This document shows, in pieces, positions 51,143-59,239 of a stretch of DNA of 64,000 bases. The DNA lies in the NCBI RefSeq assembly GCF_000720135.1, contig NZ_JOIU01000001.1, positions 1-64,000 on the forward strand, written 5' to 3'. The stretch is from Streptomyces sp. NRRL S-1022. GTDB taxonomy: Bacteria; Actinomycetota; Actinomycetes; Streptomycetales; Streptomycetaceae. The notes under the pieces were generated by a model, which made no database searches, was not told the DNA's origin, and saw nothing but the letters and a program-made list of their open reading frames with translations. Position 1 is the first letter of the stretch; each line of letters starts with the position of its first letter. The translations under genes were made by a program, and so were the position numbers.

Positions 51143-51718
51143 CTAACTCGTCCAGCTGTGCGCCACGTCGACGACGACCCGGTCGTTCAGCCGGGTCACG
51201 CGGAACGGCAGTCGGGCGCGCACACCGAGACCGACCTGCGTCTGCCCCTCGAAGGTGCCGCCGAACCGGGTGTCCCGGAAGGTCCTGTACCCGCTGACGT
51301 TCACGCCGGGCAGGGCCTTGCCCACCTTCCCCGGATAGGTCGGCACGCCACGCTCCACGTCGTAGCTCCAAGCGCCGATGCGGATTTCGAGGATCGCCCC
51401 GCCGGCGACCGGTATGTACTTGCCCGAGGGGTCCGCGTAGAGCCGGTCCACGTACTGGACGTGGTAGCCGATCCGGGAGCCGCCGCCGGGCACGTCGAAC
51501 ACGATGCGGTCGTAGCAGTCGTGCCGTGCCGCTCTGATGTCCTCCAGGTGATCGGCTCCCGAGGTGGCGCCACCCTTGGCGCCGCTGCCCCAGCCCGTCG
51601 GGCAGACCGCCGTCGCGCGGGCTGCCTCGGCCGGGGCCGCACCGGCGGTGCTCGCCGCCGTCCCCAGCGTGGCGCCCGCGAGTGCGAGCACCGCCACTGC
51701 CGTTCTTACACGTCGCAT
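51143..51718 (-). CDS. Secreted AMIN-like domain protein
   Basis: 191 aa. Signal peptide about 1-30 (RRVRTAVAVLALAGATLGTA, cleavage near GAA-AP). Mature protein has the AMIN-like core: CPTGWGSGAKG, then a beta-rich chain HDCYDRIVFDVPGG, RIGYHVQYVDRLYAD, GAILEIRIGAWSYD, and a C-terminal TRLNDRVVVDVAHSW. Two cysteines probably pair. Such proteins are thought to bind cell-wall peptidoglycan; the ligand is not known. Start ATG 51718, with AAGGGGGA upstream. Confidence 0.85.
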   Translation of the reverse strand: MRRVRTAVAVLALAGATLGTAASTAGAAPAEAARATAVCPTGWGSGAKGGATSGADHLEDIRAARHDCYDRIVFDVPGGGSRIGYHVQYVDRLYADPSGKYIPVAGGAILEIRIGAWSYDVERGVPTYPGKVGKALPGVNVSGYRTFRDTRFGGTFEGQTQVGLGVRARLPFRVTRLNDRVVVDVAHSWTS

Positions 51719-52042
51719 CCTGTCCCCCTTGGTCGCGCTTGGTCGCGTACCTCTGATGCCAGGTGAGACAGCCGACCGTACCGGAAGGTTGTACGCCAGA
51801 TGAGGGCAAACAGGGAATCTCGTCATCCGTGGGTTCACCTGGAAGCCACCGGTCGAGGCGCGCCAAGATCACCTGCGGCAGCGCAGCCGGCCAAGAGATG
51901 TGCATACGGTGATCAGGGCGGGGCACACGGTTCCCTGGAGTACACATCCATCGCTCCCCGACCGTGCAGCAGTCCGGCGGGGGAGTGCTCACGGCCGTCG
52001 CGGGCGCTGCGGAGCGGCCCGCCTTTCGAGAAGGTTGTCGCT
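51719..52042. other. Gap with promoter-like region
   Basis: About 320 bp between two divergent genes. Nothing coding is visible. It must contain promoters for the AMIN-like protein (minus) and the DUF5133 protein (plus). Confidence 0.4.
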
Positions 52043-52288
52043 GTGTTGCTGCCTGCGGAGAAGGAACTACGTGCGGTACTGGCCCGGTTCGCCGATGCCC
52101 GCTTTCGCCATGATGTGCAGCCCACCGGCCACTCCAGCCGTGAGCTGGAGGACGCCTCGTACACGCTGTGCGTCATGACCGGTACACAGTCGTTGGACCA
52201 GGCCCTCGCTGCCGCCGACGCCCTTCTGGAACGGCTGCGAGCGGATCGCACCGGGACCACGAAGGCGACGCAGACCCTGGCTGCCTGA
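52043..52288 (+). CDS. DUF5133 small protein
   Basis: 81 aa. The DUF5133 pattern is clear: LLPAEKELRAVLARFADARF, then DASYTLCVMTGTQSLDQALA. The central YTLCVMTGT is the family hallmark. The family is restricted largely to Streptomyces and is uncharacterised. Start GTG 52043, with AGAAGG eight bases upstream. Confidence 0.8.
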   Translation: MLLPAEKELRAVLARFADARFRHDVQPTGHSSRELEDASYTLCVMTGTQSLDQALAAADALLERLRADRTGTTKATQTLAA

Positions 52289-52357
52289 CGCCGGCCTTCG
52301 TACGGTCCGAGGTGCACGCCTTCGTGCGGTCTGAGGTTTACGCAGGCTGCGGACATA

Positions 52358-53017
52358 GTGGTGTCATGGCTTGGTGTCACGGCACAGGAGCCCCCGGTGG
52401 GGCGGCCGTCTCATCGACCTCGTCCCCTGGACGCCGTGCTGGTCCAGCTCATCGCGGCCACAGCGGCGTGTCATCAGGGGCGCCCCCAGTGGTGGGATCC
52501 GCGGAACATCGAGATCGTCAGGAAGCGGCTGGCCGTCGCAGCCGAAGCCGCCGGCGACACCGCGACCGTTCGCGGGAGAACCTCGATCACGGAAGTGGCG
52601 GTGAGACGCCAGGCGAGACGGTTCCACACGGCTCTGGCGGAACTGATCCGCCGCCACGACCGTGCGATCACTCAGGTGCGCAGCGCGCAGGAGTACGACG
52701 CGATCACGGCTTCGCCGCGCAGCGGTGTCCTGGCCCTCGCAACAGAGGACCTGGAGGGTCTCATGCAGCACAGTGCCGCTGAACCGCCGACGTCCCGGGC
52801 CGCCCGGTTCGTGCGCCGTACCGGCTCCAGCCTGGTCCTCGTCGCCTTCGCCGTGATCATTCCGCTGCTGCCGGGAGTGGACAGCGCGACCGGCGCAGGA
52901 GTCCGCGTGCTGCTCCTCATGACGGCCGCACTGGCCCTGACCCCGGCCGGTGGCAGTGCCTCCGGCTCCATACGATCCGCACTCGAACGATCCCTGTTCC
53001 CCAAAGCCACCCCATGA
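52358..53017 (+). CDS. Hypothetical protein with two C-terminal membrane helices
   Basis: 219 aa. A helical N-terminal part (WWDPRNIEIVRKRLAVAAEA, ARRFHTALAELIRRHDRAIT) and two membrane helices (SSLVLVAFAVIIPLLPGV and VLLLMTAALALTPAGG, about residues 150-195). I do not recognise a family. Good third-position G/C bias supports coding. The last 27 bp of the coding end is duplicated just past the stop, so the present C-terminus may come from a slippage. Confidence 0.55.
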   Translation: MVSWLGVTAQEPPVGRPSHRPRPLDAVLVQLIAATAACHQGRPQWWDPRNIEIVRKRLAVAAEAAGDTATVRGRTSITEVAVRRQARRFHTALAELIRRHDRAITQVRSAQEYDAITASPRSGVLALATEDLEGLMQHSAAEPPTSRAARFVRRTGSSLVLVAFAVIIPLLPGVDSATGAGVRVLLLMTAALALTPAGGSASGSIRSALERSLFPKATP

Positions 53018-53046
53018 CCCGATCCCTGTTCCCCAAAGCCACCCCA
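52988..53046 (+). repeat. 27-bp direct repeat over the stop codon
   Basis: CGATCCCTGTTCCCCAAAGC plus CACCCCA occurs at 52988-53014 and again at 53020-53046, offset by 32 bp. The stop codon lies in the spacer. Confidence 0.85.
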
Positions 53047-53176
53047 GACCGCGCCGGAACACCGCGCGTCGCAGTGCCGTGACCTGCTGCAAGAAGTCCT
53101 CCGGCACTCACGTCGTGCAGCGAGGGAGCCCCCCGCTGCACGAACACGATCACCGGTCGGCCCGGTGGAGGGCCGG

Positions 53177-53998
53177 TCAGCCCTGGGTCACCGGTGTCTG
53201 CAGTTCCGTCACCCACTCGTCGCGGTCGGCGGGGCACTCCAGGTTGATCTCGCGGGGGTAGCCGGTCGCGTGGTAGCCGTGGGCGTCGATCCAGCGGGCC
53301 AGGGTCTGGGCGGTGGGGAGCACGCTGTCCATCGAGCCGCGGTGCACGATGGTCGCCGCCTGGTCGAGGGACGGCAGGTCCAGCACCCGGACGGCGCCGT
53401 CCTGGAGCGGGGCGGAGACCTGCACGGCGGCGTGGACTGTGATCCTGCCGCCGCCCTCCGGGGCGTCCTCGTAGCAGGCGACACCGGGCCCGGCGGGGGA
53501 GATGCCGGCCGCACCCAGGCGCCGGAACAACTCGTCGTAGAGCGGCCCGATGACCGGGCCGATGTCCTCGGGCTCGAAACTGTCCGCGGTAGCGGTCAGC
53601 TCGGCCACCCGCAGGCTGGGAACGGTCTTGATGACGACGTCGTCGGCAGGCATGCGCCCCTCGCTCTCGATCGCTCGGAGCCTCGCCTCGACCCGCACCA
53701 GGCGTGCTTCTGCGGCGGCCACGGCAGTTTCCAGCTCGGCCTGCCGCAGCCGCAGCATGCCGCGCAGTTCCTCCACGCCGACCTTCTCATCCACGATGTC
53801 GCTGACCTGCTGAAGGGTGAATCCGAGGTCTTTGAGCGCGAGGATCCGGTTCAGGCGGGCGAGCTGGGCGGCGGTGTAGTGGCGGTAGCCACTGGCTGGA
53901 TCGACGTGGGCCGGGCGCAGCAGGCCGGTCGCGTCGTAGTGACGCAGCATCCGGACCGAGACGCGGCCGTGCCGGGCGAAGTCTCCGATGGTGAACAT
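53177..53998 (-). CDS. MerR regulator with GyrI-like ligand domain
   Basis: 273 aa. HTH and wing in residues 2-70: FTIGDFARHGRVSVRMLRHY, then GYRHYTAAQLARLNRI. A coiled coil (about 75-115) leads to a GyrI-like effector domain (about 120-270), as in BmrR-type drug sensors. No other gene nearby is an obvious target, so it may be autonomous. Start ATG 53998 with GGAGA upstream. Confidence 0.9.
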   Translation of the reverse strand: MFTIGDFARHGRVSVRMLRHYDATGLLRPAHVDPASGYRHYTAAQLARLNRILALKDLGFTLQQVSDIVDEKVGVEELRGMLRLRQAELETAVAAAEARLVRVEARLRAIESEGRMPADDVVIKTVPSLRVAELTATADSFEPEDIGPVIGPLYDELFRRLGAAGISPAGPGVACYEDAPEGGGRITVHAAVQVSAPLQDGAVRVLDLPSLDQAATIVHRGSMDSVLPTAQTLARWIDAHGYHATGYPREINLECPADRDEWVTELQTPVTQG

Positions 53999-54184
53999 GA
54001 TGTCTCCGAGCAGACCGCCTGACACGGTGTGAGGGTCAAGAGGCTACCTGGTGGGCGGGGAACCCCAGAAGCGCCCGCGGGGCCGAGCACGGCTCGGCGG
54101 TGCGCGGCGTCGTGCCGCCCGCCGCCCCGCGGCCAGGGCTCCCCCCAACGCGTCCGCTGACCGTGTTCTCCCCGCTCGTGCTGT

Positions 54185-54360
54185 TCACGGGCGGGCGGCT
54201 GCGTAGAGGCTGTCGCGCAGCTCGGGCAGGGACTCGCGGTCCTTGCGCCACACGAGGCGCAGGGGTCGGGTCGGCACCGGCAGAGCCAGCTGGACGAGGG
54301 CGCCGGAGCGGAGACTGTCGGCGAGCACATCGCCGGACCAGGTGTCCAGCCGCATGTCAT
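54185..54360 (-). pseudogene. LysR regulator C-terminal remnant
   Basis: The minus strand reads MRLDTWSGDVLADSLRSGAL, then VQLALPVPTRPLRLVWRKDR, ending in a stop at 54185. This is the end of a LysR substrate-binding domain. The HTH and most of the sensor are absent. The PPOX gene on the other side of the gap may have been its original divergent partner. Confidence 0.5.
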
Positions 54361-54533
54361 TCCTGCGGAACGCTACGGCCGCCGGCCGTCCCGCCGTAGC
54401 CTCCGAGCGCACAGCCCCTTCCCCGTCCACGCACAGACCGCAGAGGGAGGATGGCCGGATGATCAGCGGAAACACCGAGCTGACCCGAGTCGAGCAGCCG
54501 CCGGGAATCGGTTCTGTCCGGGCCGCCCCAGTG

Positions 54534-54561
54534 ACACATGTGCGGCAGACACATGTGCGGC
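54534..54561. repeat. Two copies of ACACATGTGCGGC
   Basis: 13-mer at 54534-54546 and 54549-54561, 15 bp apart, each with a palindromic ACATGT core. It lies about 110 bp before the PPOX gene and might be a tandem regulator site. The rest of the 310-bp gap shows no gene. Confidence 0.55.
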
Positions 54562-54670
54562 GGCGCTCCTCCGCACGGGCGCTGCGGAGCTGGGAGCGGC
54601 GACCGGTCGAAGCGGCCGGGATCACGGGCTTGCCCGCGCAGAGCCTCAGCCGTCTTCTAGGGTCGTCCAT

Positions 54671-55336
54671 ATGATGATCGACACTGGCGCCGTCGGCTCG
54701 CTCTTCGACTCCCTGCGGGCGGACGCCTTGACGAGCCCGGACCAGCTTCGCGAGCTCTACCCGCCGCCGAACCCGAACGCGCTCCGCAAGGAGACCGACC
54801 ACCTGACGGAGGAGACCCGGGCGCTGATCGGCTGTTCCTCACTGGTGTTCATCGGCAGTGCGGACATCGAGGGCGGGGCCGACGTGACGCCGCGCGGCGG
54901 ACCGGCCGGGTTCGTCTCGGTGCTGGACGAGCGGACCCTGGTGATCCCCGACGCGACCGGCAACAAGCGGCTCGACACGATGCACAACGTGCTGCAGACC
55001 GGACGCGTCGGACTGCTCTTCCTCATCCCCGGCCGCCCGACCACGCTGCGCGTCAACGGCCGCGCCTGCGTCTCGGCGCGCCCGGAACTGCTCAGCCAAC
55101 TCACTCCCGTCGGCAAACCGCCGGTCACGGCGATCGTGGTGGAGGTCGAGCAGGTCTATCCGCACTGCCCGAAATCGCTGATGCGCGCCAACGCCTGGCG
55201 ACCGGAGCGGTGGATGCCTGCCGACACCCAGCCGACCAGCGCCGAGGTGACGCTGGCCCAGCTGGACGTGCCGGGCCTGACCATCGACCAGATCGAGGAA
55301 GCCGAACGGGAGTCACTGCGCCTGCGTTACGAGTGA
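54671..55336 (+). CDS. Pyridoxamine 5'-phosphate oxidase-like flavoprotein
   Basis: 221 aa. A split-barrel FMN-binding fold: SLVFIGSADIEGGADVTPRG, then DERTLVIPDATGNKRLDTMH and NVLQTGRVGLLFLIPGRPTT. The residues around GNKRLDTMHN are typical of the MSMEG_1061-like PPOX group. It probably binds FMN and reduces a cofactor or xenobiotic. TAGGGT is seven bases before the ATG with no ribosome site: leaderless. Opposite a LysR remnant. Confidence 0.88.
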   Translation: MMIDTGAVGSLFDSLRADALTSPDQLRELYPPPNPNALRKETDHLTEETRALIGCSSLVFIGSADIEGGADVTPRGGPAGFVSVLDERTLVIPDATGNKRLDTMHNVLQTGRVGLLFLIPGRPTTLRVNGRACVSARPELLSQLTPVGKPPVTAIVVEVEQVYPHCPKSLMRANAWRPERWMPADTQPTSAEVTLAQLDVPGLTIDQIEEAERESLRLRYE

Positions 55337-55499
55337 GTCCCGGTGCCGGTTGCTCGCTGCGCGGAGGGTACGGCCGGGCCCGAAGGTCGGCGCCGCGCCG
55401 TGAAAACTCCGCCGGGAACGAGGGCCGGCCCCGTGGCCGCGACGCCACCGGCGACCGCCCAGGAAGGGCCGCCGTGCCCGTCGGGCGGCCGGCGATCGT

Positions 55500-55880
55500 G
55501 ACGTGCCTGACGTGGTCTGCCGGAGGGAGTTCTCCCCAGGCGCGGCCCGCAGGTCGGTGAGGACCACCCGGACCTCACGGCCCGGCCGGAGGGAGGCAGG
55601 CGTGCCGCTGCCGGGGAACGCGTCCCGGGGAACGCTGACGAACCGGTCGAGCTGCGCCGAGTCCTCGGCCGCGACCTTGAGCATGGCCGTCGCGACGATA
55701 CGGCCGTGACTGGTCGCGGTGACCGGATAGGTGCCCGGGCGCAGACCCGAGCGGATGCGGTGCTCCGAGCCCTCCGCGTCCACCTGCACGGACCGCGTCG
55801 ACCCCCTCTTCAGTGGAGCCAGGGTGATCGGCTGCTGCAGGGCCGGGGAGGTGACCTCGGCCTTGGTCGCCGACGACCAG
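55500..55880 (-). pseudogene. Truncated secreted Ig-like protein
   Basis: The minus strand reads VTSPALQQPITLAPLKRGST, then SVQVDAEGSEHRIRSGLRPG and YPVTATSHGRIVATAMLKVA, a beta-sandwich typical of secreted Streptomyces proteins. It ends in RPGREVRVVLTDLRAAPGEN with no clear continuation. No start codon or signal peptide is seen. Likely a fragment. Confidence 0.4.
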
Positions 55881-55901
55881 CGCGCGCGGCGCGGCCGTGG
55901 A

Positions 55902-56738
55902 CTACCGTGCCGGGCCGGGCCGGGAGTCGTAGAGCACGCTGTGGAAGCGGCCGGCCTCCTCCCGCCCCGACGGGTCACCGCCGAGGCCTCGTACCGCCTC
56001 GATCGCGTACCGCCGCTCCTGCTCGTCCGTGAACCGCCGCTGCGGGTAGGTCCGGGACGTGTCCACCGTGGTGCGCAGTCCGTACGCGGCCAGCCTCCGG
56101 GCTACAGGCTCGTAGGACACGGTCCGCAGGACGAACGCGCTCACCCACACGGGACCCCGGGCAGCGTCCAGCAGTGCGGTGAACGTCCGCTCGGTGATGT
56201 AGCTGCCGCCGCCCGTCAGCGTGATCAGCCCGACCTCCGGCAGGGCGGCGCGCAGCTCCGGCCCGGGCGGCACCCGTTCCAGGTCGTCGGTGAAGCCGGC
56301 GTCCAGCAGACCGGCTTCCCGGGCATAGCGCACCGCCGGCGCGGCGATGTCCAGGCCGTACACCCGCAGCGCGTCCGGCCGCCGCCGCTCGGCGTAGAAC
56401 TCCCGGTCCCACGCGGCCAGCTCCTGCGTCGACATGCGGCGAGCGGTGTCGGACGTGTACCGCTCGTACAGCTCCGCGAGCGTGACGTCGTGGTTGAGCA
56501 GCGCGGCGTTGATGCCGTACGAACAGCACAGGTCCAGCACCACCAGCCCCTCGGCCCGGCCGGCACCGTACGCGGCCCGCTCCGCCGCCAGCCGCCGGAA
56601 CACCGGCTGGGCGTGATGCGGGATCTCATAGTCCAATGGCGCCAGCCGCGTGAAGTAGGCCCGCGGATCCGGTTGGACGTAGATGTCGTCGAACCGGGAC
56701 TTGCCACGCGCCGCACCGCCAGAGTCCAACCCGCTCAC
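55902..56738 (-). CDS. SAM-dependent methyltransferase-like protein
   Basis: 278 aa. Rossmann-like start EGLVVLDLCCSYGINAALLN (glycine loop replaced by CSYG), then a second strand with VYGLDIAAPAVRYAREAGLL. Later strands GLITLTGGGSYITE and VWVSAFVLRTVSYEPVARRL. The motif-I pattern is divergent but family-typical for a class of actinomycete methyltransferases. N-terminal DDIYVQPDPRAYFTRLAPLD suggests a helper helix. Start GTG 56738 with GGAGGAG upstream. Substrate unknown. Confidence 0.75.
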   Translation of the reverse strand: MSGLDSGGAARGKSRFDDIYVQPDPRAYFTRLAPLDYEIPHHAQPVFRRLAAERAAYGAGRAEGLVVLDLCCSYGINAALLNHDVTLAELYERYTSDTARRMSTQELAAWDREFYAERRRPDALRVYGLDIAAPAVRYAREAGLLDAGFTDDLERVPPGPELRAALPEVGLITLTGGGSYITERTFTALLDAARGPVWVSAFVLRTVSYEPVARRLAAYGLRTTVDTSRTYPQRRFTDEQERRYAIEAVRGLGGDPSGREEAGRFHSVLYDSRPGPAR

Positions 56739-56744
56739 GCCGCA

Positions 56745-57150
56745 CTCCTCCTTGCATCGCGCGCTTTGCCCCATAGTGGCCCGTTTCCCCGGCTCTACGG
56801 ACCTCCGCCACGCGCGGTCACCAGGCCGCCCGGTCTCCGCCGGCCGGACTTGATCCATCGCGCCGCCGCCGGTCCCCCCTCCGCTGGTTCGGGCGCCATG
56901 CCTTATGCCGGTCGCAGGCCCTCTTCGGACGGGGTTTCCCTGGCGTCCCCTGATCACGGACGACGGCACGGCCAACGCGATTCAGTTCGCCGTCGACTAC
57001 GACCCCCGACCCGCCTTCGACCCAGGCAACGCCTGGGAGGCCGTTCCCCGACTGCGGCACAGGTATTGGTGAAGGCGAGGACGAGGGCGAGGGCGAGGGC
57101 GAGGGGGAAGATGAAGGCGCAGGAAGCGGACGCACACGACGGACACGCGG
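56745..57150. other. Gap with no supported gene apart from a short tandem repeat
   Basis: About 400 bp. Frames in all directions are unconvincing. It contains the GAGGGC tract at 57071. Confidence 0.4.
57071..57106. repeat. Tandem hexamer tract, GAGGGC-like
   Basis: Six consecutive hexamers: GAAGGC, GAGGAC, three copies of GAGGGC, GAGGGG. A short purine-rich microsatellite; not CRISPR-like. Confidence 0.8.
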
Positions 57151-57250
57151 ATCGTTGTGGACGAGTAATCCTCGTCGGCGACGATCCGCTCGGGCCGGCC
57201 CCTGAGCCGGCCGGGCCCGCACCGCTCGATGCGGATGCGGGCCATGATCT
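57150..57250 (-). pseudogene. IS5-type transposase fragment
   Basis: The minus strand reads IRIERCGPGRLRGRPERIVA, then DEDYSSTTIRV. This resembles the GRPR-RPD-VVADKAYSS segment of IS5/IS427 transposases; the intact copy here (near 60690-60750) has GRPRTRPDAVAGDKAYSSRA. Only this short piece is left. Confidence 0.45.
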
Positions 57251-57395
57251 GTTCGAACCGGGGTGCGGTCGTTGACGTCCCATCAGGCGACGCCCGCGGA
57301 CGGCTTCCACGGGCCCGGTGACCACCTGACGGGAACCGACGGCCATCGCGCCCGGAGCGCCCGGAGCGCCCGTCCGCAGTGCGGCCGGAGGCGGT

Positions 57396-58922
57396 TCAGC
57401 AGGCGCCGAGGTCCTGCCAGACGCCCCACTCGCCGGTGGTGCCGGGCTCCTCGCCCGTCGTCCACCACTTGGCCTTCCAGGTGTGCCCCCTGTACGAGAC
57501 CTGCTGGCCGCCGGTGTAGACCTTGTCCTTGGCCCAGGGGGCGGCGGTGCACTGGATGCCGGAGCCGCCGGTGACGGTCAGGGAGTAGGTGGCCGAGTGG
57601 CTGCCCGAGGTGCCCGCGCCGGTCACGGTGACGGTGTAGGTGCCGGAGGCCGCGGCCGAGGTGGTGGCCAGGGTGAGGGTGGAGGTGCCGCCCGCGGTGA
57701 CGGACGTCGGGCTGAGGGAGGCGGTCACGCCCGCCGGGGCCCCGCTGACGCTGAGCTTCACGTTCTGGACATCGCCCGCGGTCACGGCCGTCTTCACGGT
57801 GGCCGTGGCGGACTGGCCGGCCGTCACGGAGCCGGAGGACGGGCTCAGCGCGACGGAGAAGTCGTTCGACGGCGTGGTGGGGCCGCCACCGGTGAACGGC
57901 GCGAAGATGTGGGTGAAGTCCCACGTGTTCTGCTGGATGCCGGAGCAGTTGTCCGCGGCGGCACCGCCCGCGCAACTGCCGTTGTCCCGCTGCAGCGCCC
58001 AGAACGACAGGGTGTTGATGCCCTTGGCGACCGCCCAGTCGTACACGGTGCGGGCGTTGGCCAGGGTGAAGGTCTCCGCCTTGCCGAAGTCGTCGACGCC
58101 CGGCATCTCCGTGACGCCGACCATGTTCCACAACTGGGCCGGGCTCTTGCTCGGGTACAGCTGCGCGAGCAGGTCGTACAGGCCCTGGGCGGCGGTCTGG
58201 GTGTCCTTCGCCATGTCGTGGGCCTGGTTGTCGTAGTAGTCGAACGTCATGAGGTTCACGACGTCGACCCGGGTGCCGTTGGCGACCGCGTTGCGCAGCA
58301 GCGCCTCGCCGGTGTCCCCGAGGCCGTGCGTGGTGGTCGGCAGGGTGTAGGAGATCTCCACCTTGCGCCCGTTGGCCGCGGCCCAGTCCTCGACGAGCTT
58401 GATGGCCTTGTTCCGGCGGTCGATGGCGGCGGTGTTGTCGAGCGAGTCGACCTCGATGTCCATGTCGAGCCGCGAGATGTCGTAGGTGGTGATGACCTTC
58501 TCGTACGCGGCGGCGATCTGCTGCACGTCGGTGCAGCTGTCGGCGATCTCGGTGCCGGTGGTGTCGGCGGTGTATCCCCCGAACGAGGGGATGACGTCGC
58601 CGCCGTTGCTCTGGATCGTCTTGATGTCGGCGCCGAAGGTCGAGGCGGCGATCGGCATGCTCGTGTCGCCGTTCCAGTACGGCGTGCAGGAGCCCTTGGA
58701 GGCGGTCTGCAGGAACGCCATCGTCAGGTGCTTGGCGCCCGACTGGGCGGACAGAGCGGCGGGGCTCTCGCCGGTCCAGGCCTCGAAGTAGGGCGCGAAG
58801 ACGTGGTTCGGCAGGGGTGTCGCGGCCTGGGCGGTGCCGGTTCCCGTGAGGGCGAGGCCCGTCGCGGCCGCCAGGGTGGCGGCCGCGGTGAGGGCTGCGC
58901 GGAAGGAACGCATGAGTCTCAT
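57396..58922 (-). CDS. Secreted GH18 chitinase with Ig-like and CBM5/12 modules
   Basis: 508 aa. Signal peptide about 34 residues. The GH18 catalytic domain (about 36-345) has the SFGGYTAD substrate motif and the catalytic RLDMDIEVDS: Asp153, Asp155 and Glu157 (Glu as general acid). A fibronectin/Ig-like linker (about 355-445) follows, and a C-terminal CBM5/12 domain (about 455-508) with YRGHTWKAKWWTTGEEPGTT and WGVWQDLGAC. It would hydrolyse chitin outside the cell. Start ATG 58922 is weakly supported by GGGACTGAC; ATG 58913 is an alternative. Divergent from an LPMO with DasR-like boxes between them. Confidence 0.94.
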   Translation of the reverse strand: MRLMRSFRAALTAAATLAAATGLALTGTGTAQAATPLPNHVFAPYFEAWTGESPAALSAQSGAKHLTMAFLQTASKGSCTPYWNGDTSMPIAASTFGADIKTIQSNGGDVIPSFGGYTADTTGTEIADSCTDVQQIAAAYEKVITTYDISRLDMDIEVDSLDNTAAIDRRNKAIKLVEDWAAANGRKVEISYTLPTTTHGLGDTGEALLRNAVANGTRVDVVNLMTFDYYDNQAHDMAKDTQTAAQGLYDLLAQLYPSKSPAQLWNMVGVTEMPGVDDFGKAETFTLANARTVYDWAVAKGINTLSFWALQRDNGSCAGGAAADNCSGIQQNTWDFTHIFAPFTGGGPTTPSNDFSVALSPSSGSVTAGQSATATVKTAVTAGDVQNVKLSVSGAPAGVTASLSPTSVTAGGTSTLTLATTSAAASGTYTVTVTGAGTSGSHSATYSLTVTGGSGIQCTAAPWAKDKVYTGGQQVSYRGHTWKAKWWTTGEEPGTTGEWGVWQDLGAC

Positions 58923-59015
58923 GTCAGTCCCGGTCTGTGGAAGGGGTGGCCGATGTCCGTGAGGGGACAGGGAGTTGCCGACTACTGGGATAGCGCCCCC
59001 CAGAAGCCGGGTCAA

Positions 59016-59204
59016 TGGTCTGGACCAAAAAGGGACTAGACCAATTTCGACCGCTCGGCACCGCTTCCCTGTACAGGGCCCCAAGTGGCGGACTGGACCA
59101 CGCTCGAACGCCCGGATGCGGGGTGTACTCGCCGCCGCGAGTGCCCTTGACCGGACCGGGCGTGAGGCTATGGTCTAGACCTAGTCGGGTCAGGACCGGA
59201 CCAG
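59016..59204. promoter_or_regulatory. Cluster of DasR-like boxes between chitinase and LPMO genes
   Basis: Five related sites: TGGTCTGGACCA (59016-59027), GACTAGACCA (59034-59043), GACTGGACCA (59091-59100), TGGTCTAGACCT (59171-59182) and GGACCGGACCA (59194-59204). The consensus of the DasR operator is a TGGTCTAGACCA palindrome. The first and fourth are close to perfect; others are half-sites. Chitin-related genes of Streptomyces are commonly under DasR, which responds to glucosamine-6-phosphate. Confidence 0.75.
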
Positions 59205-59239
59205 TATGTGATCACCACTCCCGCAGGAAGTGAGAGGAC

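Noticed and set aside
57071..57106. Hexamer tract considered as a CRISPR or satellite
   Set aside because: Units are 6 bp with no spacers; only a short microsatellite.
56997..57245. Small minus-strand frame as an intact gene
   Set aside because: Only 30 residues resemble a transposase; the rest translates the GAGGGC repeat.
55731..57275. 514-codon plus-strand frame across the methyltransferase region
   Set aside because: Antisense to a methyltransferase with better coding character; Arg/Pro-rich with no domain.
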